Source of the DNA: Sphingopyxis macrogoltabida
Lineage (GTDB): Bacteria; Pseudomonadota; Alphaproteobacteria; Sphingomonadales; Sphingomonadaceae
Length of the DNA stretch: 64,000 nt
NCBI RefSeq assembly: GCF_001307295.1
Contig: NZ_CP012700.1
Span: forward strand, 4,343,001 to 4,407,000
Direction of reading: 5' to 3'
Positions within the stretch are counted from its first letter, which is position 1. Every line of letters begins with the position of its first letter. Positions 16,776 to 25,731 of this stretch are shown piece by piece. The position numbers were made by a program, and so were the translations under genes. The notes beneath the pieces are model-generated. The model was not told where the DNA came from. It worked only from the letters and a program-made list of their open reading frames with translations, and did no database searches.

Positions 16776-19550
16776 CTAACGGCCGCCCCCTGTCGCTTCC
16801 GGCGGCCCGCGCGCGCTGGTCCCGCCGCCTTGCGCCGCATCGCCCTGCACCGCGGCAGCGCTGCGCACCGGCTTCAGCGTCAGCGTTCCCAGCCGCACCC
16901 GCGGGCCGGCCTTGCCCGGTACCGCGCTCAATGCAAAGCCGGGATCGAGCCGCAACGCCGCCGCCGATGCTTTCGCCAGCCGCACCGTATAACGCCCGTA
17001 AGCGACGCTTTCGAAAAGGAAATATCCGTCGAATTCGGTGAGGGTCGTTGCGCGCACACGCCCTTCGGCGTCGACAAGCTCGAGGCTCAGCCCCTCGATC
17101 GCATTGCCGCCATCACGCATCGCGACGCCCTCGATCTCGCCCGCCGCGGTCATCGGCAAAGCGACGCGCGTCGCGACGCCGGGGCGCGGCGTGACGACGA
17201 CGCCGGGCAACGCCGGCTGGATATAGGGATCGGGCAAGCTGCCGGCATCGATGCCGATCATCACCGGACGAAACGGTTCGAGCCCGTCGATCGCCGCACG
17301 CCCGTCCTTGCCGGTCGCGGCATCGACAAAGGCGGTACCCGCGGTCAGCGGTACGTCGGCCAAGGCGGCTTCGCCCGGCTGGCGGATGCCGTCGCCATTG
17401 TCGTCCATCCACACATCGGCGATCACCTGACCGCGACCGCCGAGTTTCTCGCTCGACATCCGCCAGCCGCTACCGCTCACCCTGGGCCCGAAGCTGAAGG
17501 CAAGCGACAGCGACGCCGCGACCGAGCCGTCGCTGGCCACTTCGCCAAATCCGGTAAGCTGCAACGCCTTGAAACGGCGCGTATAGCCAATCCCGGCGCG
17601 GGCGCGCTCCAGGCCGCGATCATAGCCCAGTTCGGCGCGCCATTCGGCATCGCCCTTCCCCGCCCATTCGGCGATCATCGTCATCCGCGAATCGGCGTTG
17701 GCGCCCGACAGCGCAAAGCGCGCCTCGCCGCGCAGGCGGACGCGCCCGATACGGGCATTGGCGAGCAGGCTGGCGGTCAGATTGTCGGGGGGATCGGGTC
17801 CGACCGGCACCGTGGTCCGCGTCCAGTCGAGCTGGCCGGTAAAGGTGAGTGCGCGAAAGCTCGCCGAGGCGCGCGCCGACGCTTCGAGGGTCGAAATCCC
17901 CGAACGCCGGTCCGTCTTTGCAAGATCGAAGTGGAGCGGCAGCACCGTCCGTCCGAGCTTCACCGACTGGTCGACCGAGATCTGGTACAGGCCGTTGATA
18001 TTGTTGATGAAACGATCCGACACGAAACCGCCCCAACCGCGCATCGCGTCGGCGCGGACATAGGTTTCGCCGAACCCCGCCAGCCAGCTTGCCCGGACGG
18101 CACCGCCGCCATCATCTGCATAGCTTCCCGCGACCTCGAGCAGCGTCGGGCCGATCGAACGGCGCAGCGCGACCTCGCCATAGTTGCGGCGGATGTTTTC
18201 GATCATCAGGCTGTGGAAATAGCCGGCAACCGACGTTCGCGTGTCGAGCCCGCGCTCGATCCCCAGCGTGCCGCGCCAGCCGCGCTGCCAGGTCTGTCGC
18301 CGGTTGCCGAATTCGATCAGGTCGGCATTTTCCTGCGCGACGCCCGCCCAATACCAGGTCTCGCGCGGCGGGATCGAATCCATGCCCACCTGCACCTGCC
18401 GGATTTCGCGCCGGATCTGCCCCTGCGGACCGTAAAGCACGATCTCGAAGCGATTCGCGCCATATTGCAGCGGCACGTCGAGAAATTCGTAGCGCCCGTC
18501 GCCATTCGGGCTGGTGAAAGCCAGCAACTGCCCGTTGCGGTATAGTTCGGCGTCCCAGCCCGCCGGCAGATCGCCGCGAAAGCTCGTCTTGTCGAAGCTG
18601 TCGGGGCGCTCGACCGGACGGTTGGTCAGCACCGCGCCGCGTCCCGGCGCCGACTGCGCGACCAGCCCCGTCGACAGCAGGCTGACATCGCCGACAGCAT
18701 AATGGGTGGCTTTGAGCGGTCCGAGCAACTGCCCCGCCGGATCGGTGCGATAAAGCCGCATCCGCAGGCTGTCGGGCACCCCCTGATCATCCGACGACAG
18801 CCGCGCGTCGAAGCTCTGCCCCAGCACCTCACCCGCCGCGAAAATCTCATAGCGCGCCTGAACATGATTGCCGCCGCGCTTGTCCGCGACGACGCCGGCC
18901 GACGCGACGACATCGACCGAGGGCGTCGCCCACATCTGATACGGCCGCGTCGCCTGCGGCAGGCTGGCAAGGTCGAAGCTCGCCTGCGGACGGATCCCGG
19001 CCGCGCGCGCGCGGCGCTCGGCGGCAAGCTGGAACGGCAGCTTTTCCTTCGCGTCGATACGCAGCACCGCGTTCGACAAGTCGGCCGCGATCGGCACGCC
19101 CAGCCATTTGCCAAGGCTGTCCAAATCGACGCACCAGCCCGCGGGCGTGTCGCGGATCGTCGTCGCGGCGAGCTCCATGCTGACGCTGCCGACCCGCACC
19201 TCGCCCGTTTCGCGGTCGATGGTCAGGCTGCGCCGCTCGTCGAACACCCAGCCGGTTGCGCGGCGCAACTTCTTGTCGACGCGCACCGCGAGGTCGAGCG
19301 CGAGCACCATGTCGGCGAGGTCGACGCACACCCCCTGCGGCGTCTGGTAGCCGCGCACCCCGTCGCCGAGCCGGTACTGGCCCGAACGAAGGTCGAACAG
19401 CCAGCTATCGTCCTCGTTCGGCGCCCAGCCGTCAGCCCCGACCGCAACCGGCGCCTTGTCAAAGGCATGCGCGCCGGAAGGGACGAGCCCGACCAGCGCC
19501 AGCCCGGCGGCGAGCGCCGGAAAATATCGGGACAGGGCGGCGCGGATCAT
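16776..19550 (-). CDS. Usher-like outer-membrane protein of a non-classical chaperone/usher system
   Basis: The 924-residue protein has a signal peptide (1-29, ending GAHAF). Residues about 190-710 alternate amphipathic strands typical of an outer-membrane barrel, with GDVSLLSTGLV and YGPQGQIRREIRQVQVG as in ushers of the alternative (CS1/TcfC-like) group. The C-terminal part (about 715-900) holds carboxypeptidase-regulatory-like beta domains (DVWMDDNGDGIRQPGE; TEFDGYFLFESV). A Gly/Pro-rich tail ends it. It follows the chaperone gene by 30 bp and would translocate the DUF4402 subunit. Confidence 0.7.
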   Translation of the reverse strand: MIRAALSRYFPALAAGLALVGLVPSGAHAFDKAPVAVGADGWAPNEDDSWLFDLRSGQYRLGDGVRGYQTPQGVCVDLADMVLALDLAVRVDKKLRRATGWVFDERRSLTIDRETGEVRVGSVSMELAATTIRDTPAGWCVDLDSLGKWLGVPIAADLSNAVLRIDAKEKLPFQLAAERRARAAGIRPQASFDLASLPQATRPYQMWATPSVDVVASAGVVADKRGGNHVQARYEIFAAGEVLGQSFDARLSSDDQGVPDSLRMRLYRTDPAGQLLGPLKATHYAVGDVSLLSTGLVAQSAPGRGAVLTNRPVERPDSFDKTSFRGDLPAGWDAELYRNGQLLAFTSPNGDGRYEFLDVPLQYGANRFEIVLYGPQGQIRREIRQVQVGMDSIPPRETWYWAGVAQENADLIEFGNRRQTWQRGWRGTLGIERGLDTRTSVAGYFHSLMIENIRRNYGEVALRRSIGPTLLEVAGSYADDGGGAVRASWLAGFGETYVRADAMRGWGGFVSDRFINNINGLYQISVDQSVKLGRTVLPLHFDLAKTDRRSGISTLEASARASASFRALTFTGQLDWTRTTVPVGPDPPDNLTASLLANARIGRVRLRGEARFALSGANADSRMTMIAEWAGKGDAEWRAELGYDRGLERARAGIGYTRRFKALQLTGFGEVASDGSVAASLSLAFSFGPRVSGSGWRMSSEKLGGRGQVIADVWMDDNGDGIRQPGEAALADVPLTAGTAFVDAATGKDGRAAIDGLEPFRPVMIGIDAGSLPDPYIQPALPGVVVTPRPGVATRVALPMTAAGEIEGVAMRDGGNAIEGLSLELVDAEGRVRATTLTEFDGYFLFESVAYGRYTVRLAKASAAALRLDPGFALSAVPGKAGPRVRLGTLTLKPVRSAAAVQGDAAQGGGTSARGPPEATGGGR

Positions 19551-19580
19551 GGCTGCGCCCGCAGTTCGGCCTTGCCCGGC

Positions 19581-20414
19581 CTATTTCACCACCCTGTCGG
19601 CCTGATCGATCATTCCCCCGCCGATCTCACGATCCTCGCTGTAGCGGATATGCACCGGGCCCTTGAGCTTCGCCGCGAGTTCGGGGGGGACGCGCAGCGA
19701 CACCTTGCGCGCGCGGACCTCGGGATAGACCGCGATGCCGCGCGCGAGGAGCAGCGGCTCGGGCAACCCCGGCCGCGTTACCTCGATATCGCCATAGACC
19801 GAGCGGCTGCCCGTGCGCGTCAGGTCGAAATTAAATGCCGGGCCGTCGCCGCCTTCGCTGACCCACGCGTCGCCGATCACCGCCTCGGCGCCAAGGTCGC
19901 CGACGCGAACGATCACCGGGATGGTGATGCCATAGATCGGGGTCAGCGCGATCGAGACGCCCTCGCCCGACGGCTTTGCCGCATCCGGCACCACCGCCGG
20001 CGCCGCATCGGGCACGGCGCGGAAGAGCATGTGCGCGCGATATTCGCCCGCCGGCGTGCCCTCGGGCACTCGCACCCCGACGCGGATCACCTGCGGCTGG
20101 TTGGGCAGCAGCGAAACGCGCCGCGGGCTGAAGGCGATCATCGCCAGCGCCGCCTTTTCGGCATCGGTTGCATCCTCCTCGGCAATCTCGTCGAGCCCGC
20201 CCGCCGCGGTCATCCGCTTGATCTCAAGGCTGATGCGATAGGTCGCGGCCTCGGCACCGATATTGTTGAGCACGACCTCGGTCCCGAGCGACCCGTCGAG
20301 GACGAGGCGCGTCGGCGCGACGAGAAGATCACCCGAAGCTGCAGCAGGAGAAGAAAACGCGGCGCTGCACGCAGCCGCGAAAGACAGGCCGAAGCCCTTC
20401 AGAAAGCGCATCAT
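19581..20414 (-). CDS. Periplasmic pilus-type chaperone
   Basis: The 277-residue protein has a signal peptide (1-26) and an N-terminal immunoglobulin-like domain starting GDLLVAPTRLVLDG. FSPRRVSLLPNQPQVIRVGV is the chaperone G-strand region with the conserved Pro-Gln. A second beta domain follows (about 160-270). This is the layout of chaperones of non-classical chaperone/usher systems. It lies between the DUF4402 gene and the usher-like gene and presumably delivers subunits to the usher. Confidence 0.75.
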   Translation of the reverse strand: MMRFLKGFGLSFAAACSAAFSSPAAASGDLLVAPTRLVLDGSLGTEVVLNNIGAEAATYRISLEIKRMTAAGGLDEIAEEDATDAEKAALAMIAFSPRRVSLLPNQPQVIRVGVRVPEGTPAGEYRAHMLFRAVPDAAPAVVPDAAKPSGEGVSIALTPIYGITIPVIVRVGDLGAEAVIGDAWVSEGGDGPAFNFDLTRTGSRSVYGDIEVTRPGLPEPLLLARGIAVYPEVRARKVSLRVPPELAAKLKGPVHIRYSEDREIGGGMIDQADRVVK

Positions 20415-20536
20415 TCACGATCCCCACAATCGTTGTCCGGCGCAGTCCCCACCGCACCGTTGGTCCGCCTCCTGCCTGCAGCAACATGGTTGATATTTTG
20501 CTAACCACGCGCCCCGTATCCGCGCCGCACGCACGA

Positions 20537-20570
20537 AAAGGGCCGCCGGACCCGCGTCCGGCGACCCTTT
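20537..20570 (-). terminator. Rho-independent terminator after the DUF4402 gene
   Basis: A stem with AAAGGG and GCCGGAC arms (interrupted by a two-base mismatch) and a 4-base loop is followed on the minus strand by TTTTC. It lies 46 bp beyond the DUF4402 stop and before the chaperone gene. It may reduce readthrough so that subunit is made in excess over chaperone and usher. Confidence 0.7.
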
Positions 20571-20615
20571 GTCATCCGGCGAAGCGCGCTTCGCCGTCCC
20601 CCCAAAAGTAATAGC

Positions 20616-21113
20616 TTACTGGTAGTTGGCGGTGACGTTGAACGTCCCCGAATAGTCGCCCGACGCCTGATTGGCACCGACGCTCAGCGTGCCGCCGACC
20701 TGGAAGCTGCCGCCGGTCGCGCCGAGCGTCACGCTCGTCGCCGAATAGCTGAGCGTCGAGCTCATCGTGCCGCCGAGCGAGCCGTTGAGCGTCACCGACG
20801 AATCGCCGCCGACAAGCACCACCGCACCATTGGTACCGGCGATGTTGAAATTGGCCGCCGTCGTCGTGCCGGTGCAGGTCAGACCCGCGCCGCAGGTCGC
20901 CGCGCCGGCGGTCGACACCGCAACAGTCGAAGCGGTCGCGCCGCTGATGATCGTCGCAAACTGCAAGTCGCTGGTGTTGGTGAGCGTGATCTGGCGCAGG
21001 ATCTTGGCCTTCGCCGTACCCGTGGCCGTCGCCGCCTGCGCCGCCGAGGCGTTCATGGCGAGAGCAGCAATCGCGGCACCCAGAAGGGCGCGCTTCATTC
21101 CAAAGTTGCGCAT
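20616..21113 (-). CDS. DUF4402 secreted subunit
   Basis: The 165-residue product has a signal peptide (about 1-27, ending AAQAA) and a mature beta-rich, Gly/Thr/Ser-rich domain that opens with AKILRQITLTNTSDLQFATI, the DUF4402 hallmark. Two cysteines (CGAGLTC) can form a small disulfide loop. DUF4402 proteins pair with pilus-type chaperones and are thought to be exported structural subunits. AAGGGA lies nine bases before the ATG at 21113. A 116-bp leader links it to the promoter at 21229-21257. Confidence 0.85.
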   Translation of the reverse strand: MRNFGMKRALLGAAIAALAMNASAAQAATATGTAKAKILRQITLTNTSDLQFATIISGATASTVAVSTAGAATCGAGLTCTGTTTAANFNIAGTNGAVVLVGGDSSVTLNGSLGGTMSSTLSYSATSVTLGATGGSFQVGGTLSVGANQASGDYSGTFNVTANYQ

Positions 21114-21228
21114 ATGATTTGGTCCCTTGAACTCGATAAACCCACAATCGAATGGAAATCCCACCCCATTCACGGGCCTCTCTAACGGCGACCGGTTCAG
21201 CTTTTGCCAGCAAGCATGGTTAACAGCG

Positions 21229-21257
21229 CGATAAGGATTGGCGCACAATTTCGACAA
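21229..21257 (-). promoter_or_regulatory. Candidate promoter of the DUF4402/chaperone/usher cluster
   Basis: On the minus strand TTGTCG and TTATCG are separated by 17 bp, followed by a 116-bp leader. The match to the -35/-10 consensus is moderate. The rest of the 261-bp gap to parB shows no other feature that I can support. Confidence 0.35.
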
Positions 21258-21374
21258 TAAGGCAAGTAATTCAATATCTTATGCCATATTTAGCCACGAT
21301 ATACCGCGAGCGCGCCTGGCGCTGACGGCCCACGCTGGCACAAATCGGACCGCCGGCAGACGTTCGCGCAAGCG

Positions 21375-22337
21375 TCAGATCGATTCGCCCGAAAGCCGCT
21401 GGCAGATCATGTCCAGCTGGTCGAGCGAAGCGAATTTCAGCGTCAGCGCGCCCTTGCCGTCGCCGGCATATTGAATCGCGACGCCGATGCCGAGCAGCTC
21501 GGACAGATGGCGTTCGACCGCGACGATGTCGGGGTCGCGCCCGCCGGCGCCGTCGATGCTCTTATATTCGAGCGGCGCTTTGCGGCCGCCGCCCTTCTCC
21601 GCCCGGACCAGCGCCTCGACCGCGCGCACCGACAGGCCGTCCTTGACGACCTTGCGTGCAATCTCCTCGGCCGCTGTGGCGCCGATCAGCGCGCGTGCAT
21701 GGCCCATCGCCAGCGACCCGTCGCCGACAAGATCCTGCACGCCCTTCGGCAGATCGAGCAGGCGCATCAGGTTCGCGACATGGCTGCGCGACTTGCCGAC
21801 CAGCTTGGCCAGCGCTTCCTGGCTGTGCCCGAAATCCTCGATCAGGCGGCGATAGGCGGTCGCCTCTTCGATCGCGTTGAGGTCCTGCCGCTGGATATTC
21901 TCGACCAGCGCGATCTCATAGGTCGCAGCGTCGTCGAGCTCGCGCACGAGCGCGGGAATCTGGTGCAGTCCGGCGCGCTGCGCCGCGCGCCAGCGCCGTT
22001 CGCCGGCGACGAGCTGATATCCCTGACCATCCGGCGCGGCGCGCACGATGATCGGTTGCAACAAGCCGCGCGCGCCGATCGAATCGGCGAGTTCGGCGAT
22101 CGCCGCCTCGTCGAAATGGCGTCGCGGCTGGCCGGGCAGCGGGCGAATCGATCCGACCGCGATATGCTGGACTGCGTCGCCAGCAGCGGGTGCCGGTTTG
22201 GCGGCACCCGGGCTCGCCAGCACCGGCGCCTCGACCGCCGCGTCGCCGAACAGTGCGTTGAGCCCGCGCCCCAGCCCCGAGGGCCGCTTGCGCACCGGCG
22301 CCGCACCCCTTTCAATTTCGTCATTATTATCAGTCAT
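21375..22337 (-). CDS. parB: Chromosome-partitioning protein ParB
   Basis: The 320-residue CTPase/DNA-binding protein loads at parS and spreads to form the segregation complex. It shows the RKRPSGLGRGLNALFGD N-terminus that stimulates ParA, the arginine-rich GERRWRAAQRAG motif of the CTP-binding domain, and a helix-turn-helix (about 165-190; SQEALAKLVGKSRSHVANLMRLL). A C-terminal dimer domain ends it. It follows parA directly with abutting codons. Three parS-like sites lie in the same operon. Confidence 0.97.
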   Translation of the reverse strand: MTDNNDEIERGAAPVRKRPSGLGRGLNALFGDAAVEAPVLASPGAAKPAPAAGDAVQHIAVGSIRPLPGQPRRHFDEAAIAELADSIGARGLLQPIIVRAAPDGQGYQLVAGERRWRAAQRAGLHQIPALVRELDDAATYEIALVENIQRQDLNAIEEATAYRRLIEDFGHSQEALAKLVGKSRSHVANLMRLLDLPKGVQDLVGDGSLAMGHARALIGATAAEEIARKVVKDGLSVRAVEALVRAEKGGGRKAPLEYKSIDGAGGRDPDIVAVERHLSELLGIGVAIQYAGDGKGALTLKFASLDQLDMICQRLSGESI

Positions 22338-23120
22338 TTACGCCGCCTTGCGAATATTCGGCAGGCGGTCGATCAATTCGCGCGCCAGCGCAATATACGC
22401 CGCCGATCCAGTGCAACGATGATCGTAGATCAGCGCCGGCAAGCCATGGCTCGGGGCTTCGGACAGGCGGACATTGCGCGGAATCACCGTTTCGAACACG
22501 ACGGGGCCCAACACCTCGCGAACATCGTCGGACACTTGGTCGGTCAGCCGGTTGCGCCGGTCGAACATGGTGAGCGCGACGCCGAGGATCGATAATTTCT
22601 GGTTGAAACGGACGTGGACGCGTTCGACGGTTGTCAGCAGCTGGCTCAATCCCTCGAGCGCGAAAAATTCGCATTGCAACGGCACGATCAACGATTCGGC
22701 GGCGATCAGCGCATTGAGCGTCAGCATACCGAGCGACGGCGGGCAGTCGATCAGGCAAATGTCCCATTGCCCCGCCTCGGCGCCCGACAATGCCTGCTGC
22801 AGCCGGTGCAGGCGATCGCCATATTCGATCAGCTCGATCTCGGCGCCCGACAGATCGACCGTCGCCGGGACGATATAGAGCCGCGGCACCGCTGTTGGGA
22901 TAGCGCATTCGGCGAGCGTCGCGTCGCCGCGCAGCAGCTCGTAGCTCGAACAGTCGCGCTGCGACTGCTTGATCCCGAGCCCGGTCGAGGCATTGCCCTG
23001 CGGGTCGAGGTCGATGATCAGCGTCCGCCAACCGGTTGCCGCCAGCGCGGTGGCGAGATTGATCGCGGTCGTCGTCTTGCCGACCCCGCCCTTCTGGTTC
23101 GCCACGGCAATGCGGATCAT
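22338..23120 (-). CDS. parA: Chromosome-partitioning ATPase ParA
   Basis: The 260-residue Walker-type ATPase has the deviant Walker A KGGVGKTTT (residues 10-18) with the signature Lys10. Walker B-like LIDCPPSLGMLTLNAL lies near 115-130. It forms the nucleoid-bound gradient that moves ParB-parS complexes. The ATG at 23120 overlaps the rsmG stop (ATGA), and its stop abuts parB. The frame is open upstream into rsmG but that is not coding. Confidence 0.97.
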   Translation of the reverse strand: MIRIAVANQKGGVGKTTTAINLATALAATGWRTLIIDLDPQGNASTGLGIKQSQRDCSSYELLRGDATLAECAIPTAVPRLYIVPATVDLSGAEIELIEYGDRLHRLQQALSGAEAGQWDICLIDCPPSLGMLTLNALIAAESLIVPLQCEFFALEGLSQLLTTVERVHVRFNQKLSILGVALTMFDRRNRLTDQVSDDVREVLGPVVFETVIPRNVRLSEAPSHGLPALIYDHRCTGSAAYIALARELIDRLPNIRKAA

Positions 23121-23788
23121 CGCTTTCCTCGCTGGTTTGCCGCGACATTTCCTTGCCCGACCAAAATCCGGCTTTCGGCGTCGGTGCGGCTTTGTTCCAC
23201 GTGAAACAGACTCTGCCATGCTTCCGGTAACAACGCCAGTTCCTTAACCGCGTTTCGGCCTTTTGGCAGCAGCCAACGCGTCGATTCGGTGGAAAAACGC
23301 GCGGATAGGTCGATCAGTCGGCCGAGCGGTGCGAACGCGCGGGCGCTGATCGTTGCTGCGGGTAGCGTTTCGACCCGCTCGAGCGGTGCTTCAACGACCT
23401 CGACGTGACGGAGATCAAGATCCGCCGCAGCCGCGCGCAGAAAATCGCACCGCCGCTTGCGCGATTCGACGAGCATCATCGGACGCTCGCTCAGAATCGC
23501 GACCACCAGTCCGGGTAGCCCTGGCCCGCTACCGAGGTCGATCCAGAGCCCGCCGCCTTCGCGTTCGTCGAGAGCGAGCAACTGTGCACTGTCAGCAATA
23601 TGGCGCACCCACAGCATCGGCACCGTCGACGCAGCGATCAGATTCTGTCGGGCATTTTCGGCCACGAGAAGGGCTGCGAAGCGATCGAGCCGGGCCAACT
23701 CCGTCTCCGTGGGAGCGAAACGGGCGCCGATCCAGGCGCGTGCAGCGTCCTCATTCTCCAGAAGCATCGTCGTTCCGGCGTCGCTCAC
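23117..23788 (-). CDS. rsmG: 16S rRNA (guanine527-N7)-methyltransferase
   Basis: The 223-residue SAM methyltransferase modifies G527 of 16S rRNA. The SAM motif [10 protein letters not shown] is at 84-93, and RNLIAAS-type residues (NLIAAS) and SARAFAPL are typical of GidB/RsmG. The GTG at 23788 overlaps the mnmG stop as GTGA; an ATG seven codons later is the alternative. A parS-like site lies inside the C-terminal coding part. Confidence 0.95.
   Translation of the reverse strand: MSDAGTTMLLENEDAARAWIGARFAPTETELARLDRFAALLVAENARQNLIAASTVPMLWVRHIADSAQLLALDEREGGGLWIDLGSGPGLPGLVVAILSERPMMLVESRKRRCDFLRAAAADLDLRHVEVVEAPLERVETLPAATISARAFAPLGRLIDLSARFSTESTRWLLPKGRNAVKELALLPEAWQSLFHVEQSRTDAESRILVGQGNVAANQRGKR
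23193..23208. promoter_or_regulatory. parS-like ParB-binding site 1
   Basis: TGTTCCACGTGAAACA differs from the universal parS consensus TGTTTCACGTGAAACA at one position. It lies inside rsmG, about 11.5 kb from the candidate origin. Confidence 0.88.
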
Positions 23789-25656
23789 GCCGCGCGCCGC
23801 CGGCTATGCACCATGATCGCCGTCAATGCCGCCGGGGTCACGCCGTCGATACGCGACGCCTGGCCCAATGTTTCGGGGCGCGCCCTCGACAGACGCTCGA
23901 CCATCTCGCGCGACAATCCGCCGATCGTGCCATAATCGAGCGATGCGTCGAGCATGATCGCCTCGTTCGCCGCGAGCGCGCGCAGCTCGGCATCCTGCCG
24001 CGCGATATAGGGGGCGTAATGCGCGTCCTCGGCGACCTCCGAAAGAATGGCCTCACCGATCGACGCCAGCTTGGACGCAAGCTGTGCCAGCGTTGCCATC
24101 GTCACCCCGGGGTATCGCAGCAGGTCGATCCGCTTGCGCGCGATTCCGTCGCCAGGCAGCGCCAGTCCGATCGCGGCATAATCGGCGGTCGCGACGGGCG
24201 CGTCGAGCAGCGCTTCAGCGTCCGCTCGCGCCGCCATGCGCGCCGCGAACAACGTGGCAGTCGCGGGCCGCACCAATCCCAGCTCGATCCCCTTCGGCGT
24301 CAATCGGGTCGTGGCGTTGTCGGCGCGCAGTCGCAAGCGATATTCGGCGCGCGCGGTGAGCATGCGATAGGGTTCGGTCACCCCTTGCAGGACAAGATCA
24401 TCGACCATCACCCCGATATAGGATTCGGACCGGTCGAGAATCATCGGCGCCCGCCCCTGCACGGCGAGCGCCGCATTCGCCCCGGCGATCAGGCCCTGCG
24501 CCGCCGCCTCTTCATATCCGGTCGTGCCGTTGATCTGCCCCGCGCACCAGAGCCCCGAGACCGCGCGGACCTGCAAGGTCCGGTCGAGCGCGCGCGGGTC
24601 GATATGATCATATTCGACGGCATAGCCCGGAACGACCATCTCGACCGTTTCGAGCCCCTCCATCGTCCGCAGCATCGCGAGCTGGACGTCGGCGGGAAGC
24701 GAGGTCGAAATACCGTTCGGATAGACCAGATGCGTGTCGAGCCCCTCGGGTTCGAGAAACACCTGATGCCCGTCGCGATCGGCGAAACGGTGGATCTTGT
24801 CCTCGATCGACGGGCAATAGCGCGGACCCGCCGCACCGATCGCGCCGGTGAAGAGCGGCGAGCGGTCGAGATTGTCGGCGATGATACGGTGCGATTCGGC
24901 ATTCGTCCGCGTGATCGCACAGAAGATTTGTGGCACCGTCCGCTCGCTGTTCCACGTGGAACAGGTCCAGCCCGCACCCTCGGCGCTGTCCGAAGGCTGT
25001 TCGGCGAGCCTTGCCCAGTCGATCGTCCGCGCGTCGAGCCGCGGCGGCGTCCCCGTCTTGAGCCGCGCCATCGGAAGATTTGCGCTGCGCAACTGTTCGG
25101 CGAGCCGATGGGCGCCGGCCTCGCCGATGCGGCCGCCTTCCATTCGATCTTCGCCGCGGAACAACCGCCCGCCGAGAAAGGTTCCGGTCGCGAGCACGAC
25201 CGCCGGCGCGTCCAGCGCCGTCCCGTCGCCAAGGTCGAGACCTTCGACCCGCGCGCCGTCGGCCGACAGGCGAAGTGCCGCCGCCTCGCCCGCGACGACG
25301 GTTATGCCACCCTCGGCGGCGAGCAGCGCCTGGATCGCCTCGCGATAGAGTTTGCGGTCGGCCTGAATGCGCGGCCCTTGCACCGCCGCGCCCTTCGACG
25401 CGTTGAGCATCCGGTAATGGATCGCGGCGCTGTCGGCGGCGCGTGCCATCCAGCCGTCCAGCGCATCGACCTCGCGCATCAGATGGCCTTTGCCGAGCCC
25501 CCCGATCGCCGGGTTGCACGACATTGTCCCGATCAGGGCGGGGTCGAAACTGACCAGCGCGACGCGCGCGCCAAGCCGCGCCGCGGCGGCGGCGGCCTCG
25601 GTTCCGGCGTGCCCACCGCCGACGACGATGACATCGAAAGTTGCGCGATCCTGCAT
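23785..25656 (-). CDS. mnmG: tRNA uridine 5-carboxymethylaminomethyl modification enzyme, FAD subunit
   Basis: The 623-residue FAD protein works with MnmE to put the cmnm5 group on wobble U34. The FAD Rossmann motif [12 protein letters not shown] is near residues 11-22; [13 protein letters not shown] and [21 protein letters not shown] are diagnostic. The C-terminal SDYxxIG-like helical domain that binds MnmE is present ([11 protein letters not shown]). It carries a parS-like site. It lies 75 bp after mnmE and overlaps rsmG. Confidence 0.97.
   Translation of the reverse strand: MQDRATFDVIVVGGGHAGTEAAAAAARLGARVALVSFDPALIGTMSCNPAIGGLGKGHLMREVDALDGWMARAADSAAIHYRMLNASKGAAVQGPRIQADRKLYREAIQALLAAEGGITVVAGEAAALRLSADGARVEGLDLGDGTALDAPAVVLATGTFLGGRLFRGEDRMEGGRIGEAGAHRLAEQLRSANLPMARLKTGTPPRLDARTIDWARLAEQPSDSAEGAGWTCSTWNSERTVPQIFCAITRTNAESHRIIADNLDRSPLFTGAIGAAGPRYCPSIEDKIHRFADRDGHQVFLEPEGLDTHLVYPNGISTSLPADVQLAMLRTMEGLETVEMVVPGYAVEYDHIDPRALDRTLQVRAVSGLWCAGQINGTTGYEEAAAQGLIAGANAALAVQGRAPMILDRSESYIGVMVDDLVLQGVTEPYRMLTARAEYRLRLRADNATTRLTPKGIELGLVRPATATLFAARMAARADAEALLDAPVATADYAAIGLALPGDGIARKRIDLLRYPGVTMATLAQLASKLASIGEAILSEVAEDAHYAPYIARQDAELRALAANEAIMLDASLDYGTIGGLSREMVERLSRARPETLGQASRIDGVTPAALTAIMVHSRRRAA
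24948..24963. promoter_or_regulatory. parS-like ParB-binding site 2
   Basis: TGTTCCACGTGGAACA is a perfect 16-bp palindrome with two symmetric differences from the consensus. It lies inside mnmG. The palindromic CCACGTGG core matches parS variants known in alphaproteobacteria such as Caulobacter. Confidence 0.88.
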
Positions 25657-25715
25657 GATTGCGGCGCCTTTACCGCAAAGCGCGACGCAAATCCACCGCG
25701 CTGCGACCGATGCGA

Positions 25716-25731
25716 TGTTTCACGTGGAACA
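25716..25731. promoter_or_regulatory. parS-like ParB-binding site 3
   Basis: TGTTTCACGTGGAACA differs from the consensus at one position. It sits in the short mnmE-mnmG gap, ending exactly before the mnmE stop codon. Confidence 0.9.
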
